Below, piece by piece: positions 25,328 to 34,531 of a DNA stretch of 39,220 nucleotides (position 1 is its first letter; every line of letters starts with the position of its first letter). Source of the DNA: Clostridium senegalense JC122 (GTDB lineage Bacteria; Bacillota; Clostridia; Clostridiales; Clostridiaceae); NCBI RefSeq assembly GCF_000285575.1, contig NZ_HE611050.1:1374828-1414047 (forward strand), read 5' to 3'. The notes below the pieces were generated by a model, which was not told the DNA's origin, made no database searches, and saw nothing but the letters and a program-made list of their open reading frames with translations. The position numbers and the translations under genes are program-made.

Positions 25328-27316
25328 ATGTTAGCTATGAATGAAATAAGTGTCGATATGCTTGAAGATGATTTAAGATATCTTAAACTTTTATCACATA
25401 AATTTCCTACTATTTCAGATGCATGTACTGAAATAATTAACTTGCAGGCTATTCTTAACTTACCTAAGGGTACTGAACATTTTCTTACAGATATACATGG
25501 TGAGTATGAGGCTTTTAACCACGTTCTTAAAAATGCATCTGGAGTTATTAAAAGGAAAGTTAATGATATTTTAGGTAATACTTTAAAAGAAAGTGAACGA
25601 AAAGAATTATGTACCTTAATATATTATCCTGAGCAAAAGCTAGAACTTATAATAAATCAAGAAAAAGAAGTTGATGATTGGTATAGAATCACTTTATATA
25701 GACTTATTGAAATTTGTAAAATAGTTTCTTCAAAATATACAAGATCTAAGGTACGAAAAACACTACCACCTGATTTTGCTTATATTATAGATGAGCTTTT
25801 AAATGAACAAGAAACTAGACCAAATAAACTAGAATACTTTAATGGAATTTTAGACACAATTATTAGAATTGGTCGTGCTAAAGAATTTATTATAGCCATA
25901 TGCAATGTAATTCAAAGATTGACAGTGGATAGACTTCATATTGTTGGGGATATTTATGATAGAGGTCCTGGAGCCCATATAATTATGGAAAGTCTTATGA
26001 GATATAGTTCTATTGATATTCAATGGGGAAACCATGATATTTTATGGATGGGAGCCGCTGCTGGAAATGAGTGTTGTATATCTAATGTTATTCGTATTTC
26101 TACAAGATATGCTAATCTTGAAACATTGGAAGATGGTTACGGTATTAATTTACTTCCACTGGCAACTTTTGCAATGGATACCTATGGAAATGACCCTTGT
26201 AAATCATTTAAACCTAAAATAACCGCTGGAAGTTATAAAGAAACAGATTTAAAACTTATGGCTCAAATGCATAAAGCTATTTCTGTTATTCAGTTCAAGT
26301 TAGAAGGTCAAGTTATTAAAAGACGTCCTTCATTTAATATGGAACATAGACTTCTTTTAGATAAAATGAACTTGGAAAAAGGAACTGTGCTTGTAGATGG
26401 AAAAGAATATGCTCTTAATGATACTAACTTCCCTACAATAGATATGAAAGACCCTTATAAACTTACTAAGGAAGAACATTCTTTAGTTTTAAGATTAAAA
26501 TCTTCTTTTATAAATAGTGATAAATTACAAAAGCATGTTAGATACTTATATTCTAAAGGTAGTTTATATCTTGTTTGTAATTCTAATCTTTTATATCATG
26601 CATGTATTCCTCTAGATGAACATGGTAATTTTAGAAAAGCTAAGCTTTCTGGAAAAGAATACTCTGGAAAAGCATATTTAGATATGGCTGATAGACTTGC
26701 TAGAGAAGGCTACTTTAATAAAGGTAATTCTGAAAAAGATTTATATTCATTAGATTTTCTTTGGTATTTATGGTGTGGTGAGGATTCACCGCTGTTTGGT
26801 AAAACTAAAATGGCTACTTTTGAAAGATATTTTGTTGACGATAAAACAACTCATACTGAATGTAAAGATGCTTATTTTAAGTTTAGAGATAAAGAAGAAA
26901 TTTGCGATATGATTTTAACTGAATTTGGACTTGATCCTTTAGATAGTCATATAATAAATGGTCATGTGCCTGTTAAAGTTGTGAAAGGGGAAAGTCCTAT
27001 AAAAGCTGGTGGAAAACTTTTAGTTATAGATGGAGGATTTTCTAAAGCATATCAAAGAGAAACTGGACTTGCTGGTTACACTTTAATATATAATTCCTAT
27101 GGATTACAACTGGTATCTCATGAACCTTTTGAATCTACACAAAAAGCTATAGAAGAAGGTAAAGATATTCTATCTTCATCTGTTATACTTGAAACTACTA
27201 AAACTAGAAAAAGAGTGATAGATACAGATATTGGTAAAGAACTTATTGAGCAAATATCAGAACTTGAAAAACTTCTTATTGCCTATAGGAAAGGTTTAAT
27301 TAAAGAATTAAAATAA
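25328..27316 (+). CDS. fbp: Class III fructose-1,6-bisphosphatase
   Basis: Hydrolyses fructose 1,6-bisphosphate to fructose 6-phosphate, the committed gluconeogenic step, in the cytoplasm. The 662-residue length and sequence are those of the Firmicutes-specific class III enzyme (FBPase_2, PF06874), unrelated to classes I and II. The metallophosphatase metal-binding motifs are visible: FLTDIHGEY (52-60), [12 protein letters not shown] (about 202-213), QWGNHDILW (about 228-236) and INGHVPVK near the C-terminus. AAAGGAG lies eight bases before the ATG. It is monocistronic with a strong terminator. The E element just upstream suggests leader or promoter control not described for this gene as far as I know. 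Confidence 0.97.
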   Translation: MLAMNEISVDMLEDDLRYLKLLSHKFPTISDACTEIINLQAILNLPKGTEHFLTDIHGEYEAFNHVLKNASGVIKRKVNDILGNTLKESERKELCTLIYYPEQKLELIINQEKEVDDWYRITLYRLIEICKIVSSKYTRSKVRKTLPPDFAYIIDELLNEQETRPNKLEYFNGILDTIIRIGRAKEFIIAICNVIQRLTVDRLHIVGDIYDRGPGAHIIMESLMRYSSIDIQWGNHDILWMGAAAGNECCISNVIRISTRYANLETLEDGYGINLLPLATFAMDTYGNDPCKSFKPKITAGSYKETDLKLMAQMHKAISVIQFKLEGQVIKRRPSFNMEHRLLLDKMNLEKGTVLVDGKEYALNDTNFPTIDMKDPYKLTKEEHSLVLRLKSSFINSDKLQKHVRYLYSKGSLYLVCNSNLLYHACIPLDEHGNFRKAKLSGKEYSGKAYLDMADRLAREGYFNKGNSEKDLYSLDFLWYLWCGEDSPLFGKTKMATFERYFVDDKTTHTECKDAYFKFRDKEEICDMILTEFGLDPLDSHIINGHVPVKVVKGESPIKAGGKLLVIDGGFSKAYQRETGLAGYTLIYNSYGLQLVSHEPFESTQKAIEEGKDILSSSVILETTKTRKRVIDTDIGKELIEQISELEKLLIAYRKGLIKELK

Positions 27317-27318
27317 CT

Positions 27319-27350
27319 AAAAAAGATAGCTAAATTAGCTATCTTTTTTT
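27319..27350 (+). terminator. fbp terminator
   Basis: AGATAGCT-AAAT-AGCTATCT with A tract before and TTTTTTT after, starting just past the fbp stop. Confidence 0.9.
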
Positions 27351-27466
27351 GGGTTTGTATAAGTTAAAGGGAGATGAGGTTAATTTTTGTAACCTATAAT
27401 ATATATTAACCTATCCATTATCAAGGAATTTTATTGGTCTATTAACAATAGATTAAGGGGGATCTT

Positions 27467-27514
27467 TTGTTAACTCATCGTCGTAAAATAATGGATTGGT
27501 TAGGCAAAACATAA
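27467..27514 (+). CDS. Possible 15-codon peptide (weak)
   Basis: TTG preceded by AAGGGGGAT at suitable spacing opens a 15-codon frame (M-L-T-H-R-R-K-I-M-D-W-L-G-K-T, written with Met at the start). It is basic and has one Trp. It lies between fbp and the convergent htrA and has no clear promoter. It could equally be chance; listed because the ribosome-binding site is good. Confidence 0.15.
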   Translation: MLTHRRKIMDWLGKT

Positions 27515-27522
27515 AGTTTAAG

Positions 27523-28758
27523 TTAAGCCTCAAGCTTTATGTTAGCTTTCATAGTTTTTCCGTCCCTTATATATTCTACAGGGACTGTATCATTTTCTTC
27601 ATGTTTTTCTTTTAGTGCATTAATTTCAGCTACTGTTTTGACATCTTTTCCATCAAATTTCACTATTACATCTCCAGGTTGTATTCCAGCCTTTTGAGCC
27701 GCACTAAAATCTTCTACTCCTGCAATATAAATACCTTGTGGGATATTATATTGTTTGGATAAAGCTTCATCGATATCTTTACATTGTATTCCAAGTTTTA
27801 ATATTGGTTTTGTTAAGATATCAAGCTTTTCTTTTGCTGCATTTATTGGAATTGAGAATCCTAATCCTTCAACACCTTGCGCTTGTATTTTTGCTGTATT
27901 TATTCCTACTACTTCACCTTTTGAGTTCAGTAGTGGTCCTCCACTATTTCCTGGGTTTATAGCTGTGTCTGTTTGTATTAATTTTAATGTTTTTCCATTT
28001 TCAAATTGCATTTCTCTATTAACAGCACTAATAATTCCTGTTGTTACTGAACCAGAGAAATCTTTAGATAATGGACTTCCTATAGCTATAACTTGTTCTC
28101 CTACTTTTATATCATCGGAGTTTCCAAATGTTAAAACTCCTGGTATTTTCACATCTTTTTTAGTTATTTTTACAACTGCTAAATCTGCATCCTCATTATA
28201 GTTTACAACTTTAGCTGAAACTTCCTCACCAGTACTAAGTATTACATTAACTTCACTTGCACCTTCAACAACGTGATAGTTAGTTAATATTAGTCCTTCT
28301 TCATTAAATATAAATCCTGACCCTATACCTTCTTGAGGAGATGTTTGCCACCCTGCAAAGTTTTTTGGGAAAGATTTTGTTGCAACACCTACTACTGCTG
28401 GTGATACTTTTTGAACAACATCTGGTATGTTCATATAATCGCCTGCACTTATAGGAGTTGTAGAAACATTATTATTTGATTTTTCTTGAACTGTTGGTGA
28501 CTGATTATTATGTCTTAACGCTGTATAAGTAACTGCGCCTCCAATTCCGCCACCTAGAGTAGAGCATATAAGCCCTATTGCTATATAAGGTCCAACACCT
28601 CTTTTTTTCTTCTTTTTTTTCTTTGGTGGTGGATTATATGAATAGTCATTATCATTTACTGTATATTGTGCATTATCTATAAATGTTTTTTCTAATTCTT
28701 CATTAGTATTATTTTTAACTTCCATATTGTTTAAGTTGTTTTCATTTGTATCGTTCAT
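27523..28758 (-). CDS. htrA: HtrA/DegP-type membrane-anchored serine protease
   Basis: Envelope quality-control protease that degrades or refolds misfolded exported proteins. The 411 residues comprise a cytoplasmic tail with PPPKKKKKKKRG (43-54), one membrane helix (about 57-80), a linker, an S1C protease domain and one PDZ domain (about 315-405). The catalytic triad is visible: His162 in TNYHVVEG, Asp192 in DADLAVVKI, Ser272 in NPGNSGGPL. GTGAGGGG lies before the ATG. The coding end can pair with sequence just beyond the stop (AACATAAAG / CTTTATGTT), possibly a weak terminator. E copy 3 lies 119 bp upstream in the same orientation. No two-component system is adjacent. Confidence 0.95.
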   Translation of the reverse strand: MNDTNENNLNNMEVKNNTNEELEKTFIDNAQYTVNDNDYSYNPPPKKKKKKKRGVGPYIAIGLICSTLGGGIGGAVTYTALRHNNQSPTVQEKSNNNVSTTPISAGDYMNIPDVVQKVSPAVVGVATKSFPKNFAGWQTSPQEGIGSGFIFNEEGLILTNYHVVEGASEVNVILSTGEEVSAKVVNYNEDADLAVVKITKKDVKIPGVLTFGNSDDIKVGEQVIAIGSPLSKDFSGSVTTGIISAVNREMQFENGKTLKLIQTDTAINPGNSGGPLLNSKGEVVGINTAKIQAQGVEGLGFSIPINAAKEKLDILTKPILKLGIQCKDIDEALSKQYNIPQGIYIAGVEDFSAAQKAGIQPGDVIVKFDGKDVKTVAEINALKEKHEENDTVPVEYIRDGKTMKANIKLEA

Positions 28759-29143
28759 GTTATCAACCCCTCACTTCAACCTTATGACTAAATTTTAGTT
28801 CAATTTTATGTCAATTTTGTGTCTTATAATTGACAGTTTAATGACTTCTATTTGACAGTTTAAAGACAAGATTCTATATTATAGAGTTACAAGTTAAGTT
28901 TTAAAGTTATTCATTTATCAAATGAGAAAACTCAAATTAATGTTTTATTAATAACTAACAGATTATTTTAGTTAAAAGTTAAGAGTGAATAGTTCTTAAC
29001 TAACTATATTTGTACTTGTTTTTATCAACTGATAACAAAAATTTGATGAATAAATTTAAATGGAGCTTGTTTTCCTATATCTCTGAATTAAATTCTATTT
29101 ATATTATTATCTTAATCAAGTCTTATAATACCTATATAAATAT
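28759..29143 (-). other. htrA upstream region
   Basis: 385 bp between the pepT terminator and htrA, mostly E copy 3 plus the leader between its TATAAT and the htrA start. The leader contains two copies of TTTGACAG/TTGACAG near 28831 and 28853 on the plus strand, i.e. CTGTCAAA on the gene strand, a possible direct-repeat regulator site. Confidence 0.4.
28878..29071 (-). repeat. E element, copy 3, upstream of htrA
   Basis: Read on the minus strand it begins AACAAGCTCCATTTAAAT and ends AACTTGTAACTCTATAAT. Its hairpin TGAG-TTTT-CTCA (28923-28934) lies where copies 1 and 2 have AGAC/GTCT and GAGCAT/ATGCTC. AGTTAAG-type heptamers are inserted in its middle. It ends 119 bp before htrA. Confidence 0.6.
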
Positions 29144-29174
29144 AAAAAGATGACCAAATTTAGTCATCTTTTTT
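29144..29174 (-). terminator. pepT terminator
   Basis: AAAGATGAC / GTCATCTTT with A and T tracts, eight bases past the pepT stop. Confidence 0.88.
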
Positions 29175-29181
29175 ATATTTA

Positions 29182-30402
29182 TTATTTATTAGCATATAAT
29201 TCTATTATCTTTAATACTACTTGAACTGCACTTTCCATTGATTCTTTTACAATGTATTCAAATTTTCCGTGGAAGTTATGGCCTCCAGTAAATAAGTTTG
29301 GAGTTGGAAGTCCTTTAAATGAAAGTTTTGATCCATCAGTACCACCTCTTATTGGCAATACTAATGCTTCTATTTCTAATGATTTAATTGCTTCTACTGC
29401 AGTTTCTACTATATGATATTGCTCTTTTATTTTTTCAGCCATATTATAGTATGTATCTGACATATCTAAAACAACTGTACCTTCACCATATTTTTCATTA
29501 TATTTTTTAACTAAAGCTTCCATTGTAGCCTTTTTAGCTTTGAATTTATCCATATCAAAGTCTCTTATTATATATTCTTGAACAGATTTTTCAACTGTTA
29601 CATTCATATCTGTTAACATAAAGAACCCATCATAACCTTCAGTAGTTTCTGGTCTTTGATTTTCTGGTAACTCATTAAAGAACTCCATAGCTATTATTCC
29701 AGAATGTTTCATCTTTCCTTTAGCTGAACCTGGATGTACGTTTACTCCATTAAATGTAACTACTGCTCCAGCTGCATTGAAAGTTTCATAAGATATTTCT
29801 CCAACTTCACCACCATCTAATGTATAAGCAAAATCAGCATTAAAGGCTGGAACGTTAAAATTATTACATCCTGTTCCTATTTCTTCATCTGGTGTGAAAG
29901 CAACTCTAATAGTTCCATGTTTTATTTCTGGATTATTTATTAAGTATTCCATAGCTGTCATTATTTCAGCTATACCAGCTTTATCATCCCCACCTAATAA
30001 TGTTGTTCCATCAGTTGTTATTATTGTTTTGCCAACATACTTTTTGATTTCAGGAAAATCTTTAACTGATAATGTTGTATTTTCATTTAGTTTTATGTCT
30101 TCTCCACCATAATTTTCGATTATTTGAGGATTTACATTCTTACCTGAATAATCTGGTGCTGTATCCATATGAGCTAAAAATCCTATTGTTGGAACTTCTT
30201 TTTCCATATTTGATGGTAATGTTGCTGTAACAAACCCCATCTCATCAACCTTAACATCACTCATACCTATTGTCTTTAATTCTTCTAATAAAACTTTTCC
30301 AAATTCTAATTGACTTTTTGTGCTTGGAAGTGTTGATGATGCTTCATCACTTTGAGTATCATATTTAACATAACCTAAAAATCTTTCTAGTAATTTAGAC
30401 AT
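29182..30402 (-). CDS. pepT: Peptidase T (tripeptide aminopeptidase)
   Basis: Cytoplasmic M20B metallopeptidase that removes the N-terminal residue from tripeptides. The 406 residues are normal length. Zinc-site and catalytic residues are visible: His78 and Asp80 in LAHMDTAPD, Asp140 in LLGGDDKAG, Glu173-Glu174 in TPDEEIGTG, Asp196 in TLDGGEVG, and the late His in [19 protein letters not shown] is the dimer-contact/substrate motif. AGGTAGGG precedes the ATG. Single gene; together with the M29 aminopeptidase it points to peptide use. Confidence 0.97.
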   Translation of the reverse strand: MSKLLERFLGYVKYDTQSDEASSTLPSTKSQLEFGKVLLEELKTIGMSDVKVDEMGFVTATLPSNMEKEVPTIGFLAHMDTAPDYSGKNVNPQIIENYGGEDIKLNENTTLSVKDFPEIKKYVGKTIITTDGTTLLGGDDKAGIAEIMTAMEYLINNPEIKHGTIRVAFTPDEEIGTGCNNFNVPAFNADFAYTLDGGEVGEISYETFNAAGAVVTFNGVNVHPGSAKGKMKHSGIIAMEFFNELPENQRPETTEGYDGFFMLTDMNVTVEKSVQEYIIRDFDMDKFKAKKATMEALVKKYNEKYGEGTVVLDMSDTYYNMAEKIKEQYHIVETAVEAIKSLEIEALVLPIRGGTDGSKLSFKGLPTPNLFTGGHNFHGKFEYIVKESMESAVQVVLKIIELYANK

Positions 30403-30610
30403 TATTTTTCCCTACCTTTATCAAAATTTGTAATACTTTCTATTATTATAACATGATAGATTTACAATTTAAAGTATTGTTGCTTTACAAAAAATACATT
30501 CTTTTCATAAAATTTTAACATTTTTCCTCAATTATATTTTCTCTATTAATTCAAATTTTATTCTATATTTATATTGTGAATTACAGCATGGATACAATCT
30601 CAAACTTAAT

Positions 30611-31078
30611 TTATACTTCCCCACACTCACTTGTTCCTATATCTCCTCCAACATTAACATTGTTATTACTTTCAATATCATTCATATTATCATTTTTTAT
30701 TTTCTTCTTTTTGTTTTCCTTGACCATATCTTCTTTTTTCATATCATTAAGAATTAGTATATCCATCATACTAATATTTTCAACTTTTGATAGCACCTCT
30801 GGACTTGCTTTTTTTAATGAAATTCTATCAACTAGTTTTTTCTTTCCTTCCTTATCGGTAGTGTATACACATACATATCCCATCTCTAGAACATACTGAA
30901 ATTTATTTGAATTAAAACCTCTAGAATTATTTTTATTTATACTTTCTTCCATAACTTTTTCATGAATTTTATTCATATTGTCTTTTAACATTTGTAATGG
31001 CTTCATTTTATTTTTATTTTTTTTCATATGATTAGCTACCTTAACTGAGCTAGTAATATCATTTTTGGAAACTATCAC
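30611..31078 (-). CDS. Hypothetical charged protein
   Basis: A 155-residue protein I do not recognise. It starts at GTG with AAGGGGGA at good spacing upstream. The N-terminal third is Lys/Asn/Met-rich and probably helical. A middle segment, FQYVLEMGYVCVYTTDKEG (about 60-78), looks like a compact beta-rich core. The C-terminal part has a Lys-rich run followed by an Asn/Asp-rich tail ending CGEV. There is no signal peptide or membrane helix. It is transcribed divergently from the thioredoxin-like gene 166 bp away. Coding is supported by the start signal and length; function is unknown. Confidence 0.65.
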   Translation of the reverse strand: MIVSKNDITSSVKVANHMKKNKNKMKPLQMLKDNMNKIHEKVMEESINKNNSRGFNSNKFQYVLEMGYVCVYTTDKEGKKKLVDRISLKKASPEVLSKVENISMMDILILNDMKKEDMVKENKKKKIKNDNMNDIESNNNVNVGGDIGTSECGEV

Positions 31079-31244
31079 AAAAATTCCCCCTTAATTATAA
31101 AAAATACTTTTTAATATTCTTCATATTATGTATTATATTTAATTTGTATCATATAATCATTATCGTAATTAATTTTCTTGCTCTTTAATTTTCAAATTTA
31201 ATATGATAATATTTTTGTAACTAATTTTATAGGAGGCGCTTTTT

Positions 31245-31733
31245 ATGCTAGATTTATCAAAATCTCTAAACTTTAAAGAATATTTAAAAAAATCCCAAGA
31301 AAACTATGGGGACATTCAAAATACAGCCTATGAGAATACATCTTTATCAGAATACTACAAAGACAGCATAAAATCTTTAGATGAAGAAGTTAATGTTGTT
31401 GTTTTTACAGAAGGTTTCTGTCCTGACTGTATAGTTACAGTACCTTTTATTCAAAGATTTAGTGAAGAAAATGAAAACTTAAAAGTTCATTACCTACCTA
31501 GGACTGGATATGAAGATTTTTTAGAGGAAGCTGTAGGAAGAAAATCTATACCTACAGTTATCACTTTTGATAAAGATATGACACCTAAAGGTGCATATGT
31601 TGAAATTCCAAAAGAACTTACTGAAAAAATGATAAAATTATCTAAAGATGAAAGAGAGTCTCTTATTAATGATTATAGAGATGGTAAATTTAATGATTTA
31701 ATAGAAAAGGATTTACTTGAAATAATACTATAG
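31245..31733 (+). CDS. Thioredoxin-family protein with CPDC motif
   Basis: A 162-residue cytoplasmic thioredoxin-fold protein. VVVFTEGFCPDCIVTVPFIQ places a CxxC pair at Cys59 and Cys62 after the first core beta strand, and KSIPTVITFD supplies the cis-Pro segment. The pattern fits the Thioredoxin_9 (PF14595) group of Firmicutes rather than classic TrxA, which carries CGPC. The N-terminal 45 residues and the C-terminal 40 are helical extensions. AGGAGGCG precedes the ATG. It may act as a thiol reductase for bacillithiol-independent redox work, but substrates are unknown. It converges on the dlt operon and shares its terminator. Confidence 0.85.
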   Translation: MLDLSKSLNFKEYLKKSQENYGDIQNTAYENTSLSEYYKDSIKSLDEEVNVVVFTEGFCPDCIVTVPFIQRFSEENENLKVHYLPRTGYEDFLEEAVGRKSIPTVITFDKDMTPKGAYVEIPKELTEKMIKLSKDERESLINDYRDGKFNDLIEKDLLEIIL

Positions 31734-31743
31734 ATATAAAAAT

Positions 31744-31777
31744 AAAAGAGTTCTAACATTAAGTTAAAACTCTTTTA
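31744..31777. terminator. Bidirectional terminator of trx-like gene and dlt operon
   Basis: AAAAGAGTT (31744-31752) pairs with AACTCTTTT (31768-31776); the loop contains a second short TAAC/GTTA pair. It lies 10 bp past the plus-strand stop and just past the dltX-like stop. Confidence 0.8.
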
Positions 31778-31783
31778 CACTTT

Positions 31784-31918
31784 TTAGAACTGGCTATATA
31801 TATATTCACCTGTTTGAACACCTAATATTAGGAATGTACACATTAAACTTACTATTACCATAGAACAAAATATAGATAAGTATATATTATTGTTTAAAAT
31901 AATTGACTTAGTTTTCAT
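31784..31918 (-). CDS. dltX: DltX-like D-alanylation microprotein
   Basis: A 44-residue protein with a basic start, one membrane helix (about 14-36) and the C-terminal end GEYIYSQF. DltX proteins are about 50 residues with one helix and end in a conserved (F/Y)IYN(D/E)F motif; here EYIYSQF matches in position and pattern. The C-terminus is thought to take part in carrying D-alanine across the membrane to DltD. The ATG overlaps the end of dltD by 11 bp (AATGAAAACTAA), so translation is probably coupled; no independent ribosome-binding site is visible. In many Firmicutes dltX is the first gene of the operon; here the candidate is last. Confidence 0.72.
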   Translation of the reverse strand: MKTKSIILNNNIYLSIFCSMVIVSLMCTFLILGVQTGEYIYSQF

Positions 31919-33107
31919 TATAATATTGGTCAATCTCTTCATTTATGTATACCCATCCTTTCCAGCCTAAATGCATTATGTCACATAACACATATTTTTC
32001 ATTTTCCTTTTTAGATAAATCCAATAGTTGTATATTATTTTTTAGAGCTATTTCTCTTATTTTTTCATAATATTCTTCTTTATTATTTTTATCAAATCCA
32101 CAGTAATCATACCACTTAGAATGTACTGGAACAGATATTAATAATGGTTTCACACCAGTTTCTTTACATATTTCTATCAATAAATCTAAATCATTGTATT
32201 CTGGTGATTCTGTATATTTTAATGTCTTATATGATCCTTTAAGTTTTTCATAATCATTTTTTATATATTTTTCAAAATAACTATCATAAACACCATATTC
32301 ATTATTAGTTGCAGCTTTTTCCCCTTCTTTTACTGCTTGTTCTAATTCGCTTGTCCAATTTATTGGCTTTTTATTAACTTTAGATTCTTCATCTTTAACT
32401 TCATTTATTTTATCTAAGCTTTGTTTTAAATCTAAAGTATATAATGCTTCCTCTTTAACATAATAATATGGTTTTAAAAGTCCTAAACCTATATTAGAAA
32501 TAACATTATTGTTAGAGTATAGCTTTGAATACAATTTTATGTTTTTTAAGTTAGAGGATTCATCAGTAAACTGGATTATTCTATCACATATTTTTAACTT
32601 TAATTCTTTACTAATATTTTTATTATTCATTAATTTATAAAATTGAAGTTCAGAAAAATTAGCTTCAAATCCTTCTTTAGATAGTCCATCTTCTGTAAAC
32701 CACTGTGGTGATAGTACAAATGCTATTTTTTTATTGCTAGAAGTATTATTTAAAGCACCTGTGTTGATAGCATGTATAATACTTTGGCAATGTCCTCTTC
32801 CTATAACACTAATATTATAGTTACTTTCTTTATCTATATAAAAGTTATTTGGATGCTGTGGTATAAATGTTGTTGATAGTTCTGATGAACCATATAACAT
32901 TAAATTGTTATTTTGAAGTTCCTTATTTTGTATATATATCCCTTGGAATTTATCTACAGATAAATCTTTAGCTAGTGCTTTATCTACATTGTCATTATAT
33001 TTTGATTCTAATTTTGACTTTAAATAAATTTGACTACCAGTAAGAAAACCTATGGATAAAACAAAAAATAATCCTATACCAATTATAGTTCTTACAGCGT
33101 TTTTCAT
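31908..33107 (-). CDS. dltD: D-alanyl transfer protein DltD
   Basis: Membrane-anchored extracellular esterase-like protein that completes transfer of D-alanine to teichoic acids. It has an N-terminal membrane helix (about 8-28) and the catalytic Ser in LYGSSELST (71-79). The late DIMHLGWKGW segment (about 376-385) carries the Asp and His of the triad. The 399-residue length is typical. AAAGGAG lies seven bases before the ATG, and only three bases separate it from dltC, consistent with one operon dltA-B-C-D-X. Confidence 0.94.
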   Translation of the reverse strand: MKNAVRTIIGIGLFFVLSIGFLTGSQIYLKSKLESKYNDNVDKALAKDLSVDKFQGIYIQNKELQNNNLMLYGSSELSTTFIPQHPNNFYIDKESNYNISVIGRGHCQSIIHAINTGALNNTSSNKKIAFVLSPQWFTEDGLSKEGFEANFSELQFYKLMNNKNISKELKLKICDRIIQFTDESSNLKNIKLYSKLYSNNNVISNIGLGLLKPYYYVKEEALYTLDLKQSLDKINEVKDEESKVNKKPINWTSELEQAVKEGEKAATNNEYGVYDSYFEKYIKNDYEKLKGSYKTLKYTESPEYNDLDLLIEICKETGVKPLLISVPVHSKWYDYCGFDKNNKEEYYEKIREIALKNNIQLLDLSKKENEKYVLCDIMHLGWKGWVYINEEIDQYYNEN

Positions 33108-33110
33108 AAC

Positions 33111-33347
33111 TTAACTCCTTTTAGTAATAAACTCTATTGCTTTATTTGGAGTTTCTATATCCTCTCTTTCAATTTCTGTTGGCTCAATTTTTAGACCTAG
33201 TTGCTTCTCTACTTCAATTAAAAATTCTACTATTGCAAGAGAATCAAAAATTCCTTCTTCAAAAAGTTCAATGTCTAAATCCTCTTTTATTTCGTCTACT
33301 CCTGTAATTTCAACCATTATATCTAATATTTTTTCTTTCATATTCAT
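33111..33347 (-). CDS. dltC: D-alanyl carrier protein DltC
   Basis: Small acidic carrier protein bearing a 4'-phosphopantetheine arm on which DltA loads D-alanine. The attachment serine is Ser36 in GIFDSLAIV, the canonical DSL motif. With 78 residues it is normal. AGGAGG lies only three bases before the first ATG and nine before the in-frame ATG at residue 3 (33341), so the true start may be the latter. Confidence 0.95.
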   Translation of the reverse strand: MNMKEKILDIMVEITGVDEIKEDLDIELFEEGIFDSLAIVEFLIEVEKQLGLKIEPTEIEREDIETPNKAIEFITKRS

Positions 33348-33376
33348 TATCCTCCTAAAATTAAAGTTTTTATATC

Positions 33377-34531
33377 TTATTTAAATAAATATCCTGAAAA
33401 TATTAAAAATCCAAAACAAACTAAATTGAATGTTATAAATGTTGTTAAACATACATACCAATTTTTCTTTTTATTTTTCTTGTGAAATTTACTCTTTCTT
33501 TGATAATAATCCGTTAAGACTATTAAACACCCTTGATACAATCCATAGATTATATAAAAGATTTCAGTTCCATGCCATATTCCCATTGTAGTCATTATTA
33601 ATATGAATCCTATGTAAGATGCTGTGTACCTACTTTTAAACCATTTACCTTTTAGTGCAGCCATTACAAATCTTGTATAGAAATAATCCCTAAACCAAAA
33701 AGATAAAGACATATGCCATCTATTCCAAAAATCTTTTATATCCTTACTTATAAACGGTAAATTAAAGTTATCTGGAGCTTTTATCCCCATAATATAACTT
33801 AATCCTATAGCCATTAAACTATATCCTGCAAAGTCAAAGAATAAGTAAAAACTATAGGCATACATATAACTTGCTATATTAAATAAATTTTTATCTTCAC
33901 CAATTTTACTCATCCATAAACTATATATAAGAGCACCTATTACGAATTTATATAAAACCCCAAGAAAAATCTTTAGTATACCTTCTTTTAAAAGAAGTTT
34001 ATATTCATCTTTTTCAATTGGCTTTGATATATCCTCTGTAAATCTTCTTGATCTATCTATAGGCCCTGAGCTTATTGTAGGAAAAAATAACATAAAATAA
34101 GTAAAATCTAATATTTTAACCTCTTTTATTAATTCATCATATATTTCCATTAGCATCTGTAATGATTTAAATGATAAATAAGAAACCCCTAAAAATCCAA
34201 AAAATCCTTTAGGTTGACTTGATATAACATGTCCCCATTTTACTAAAATTAATGGTAATAATGATAAAATTATCATTACCCAAAGTATTTTTCTTGAATC
34301 GTTACGTTTACGTATTACAATATAGCTTTTAACTAATAATAATTGTAATATATAAAATATAACTAACTGTCCTAATTGCTTTTTGGAACTTGAAAAAATC
34401 ATAATTATCATTATAAGATTTACTAACATACTGTAATTAGTGATTTTTTTACCTTTGAGTCCCATAATTATAATAGGTAATATTAATAAAGAGACAATAT
34501 AAAAGAATAGTAATCCATCAAATGGTATCAT
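33377..34531 (-). CDS. dltB: D-alanyl transferase DltB (MBOAT)
   Basis: Polytopic membrane O-acyltransferase that takes D-alanine from DltC and passes it across the membrane. It has about ten hydrophobic segments in 384 residues. The MBOAT signature is complete: DFWNRWHMSLSFWFRDY (267-283) and the catalytic His320 in MGIWHGTE. The start overlaps the dltA stop by four bases (ATGA). Confidence 0.95.
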   Translation of the reverse strand: MIPFDGLLFFYIVSLLILPIIIMGLKGKKITNYSMLVNLIMIIMIFSSSKKQLGQLVIFYILQLLLVKSYIVIRKRNDSRKILWVMIILSLLPLILVKWGHVISSQPKGFFGFLGVSYLSFKSLQMLMEIYDELIKEVKILDFTYFMLFFPTISSGPIDRSRRFTEDISKPIEKDEYKLLLKEGILKIFLGVLYKFVIGALIYSLWMSKIGEDKNLFNIASYMYAYSFYLFFDFAGYSLMAIGLSYIMGIKAPDNFNLPFISKDIKDFWNRWHMSLSFWFRDYFYTRFVMAALKGKWFKSRYTASYIGFILIMTTMGIWHGTEIFYIIYGLYQGCLIVLTDYYQRKSKFHKKNKKKNWYVCLTTFITFNLVCFGFLIFSGYLFK

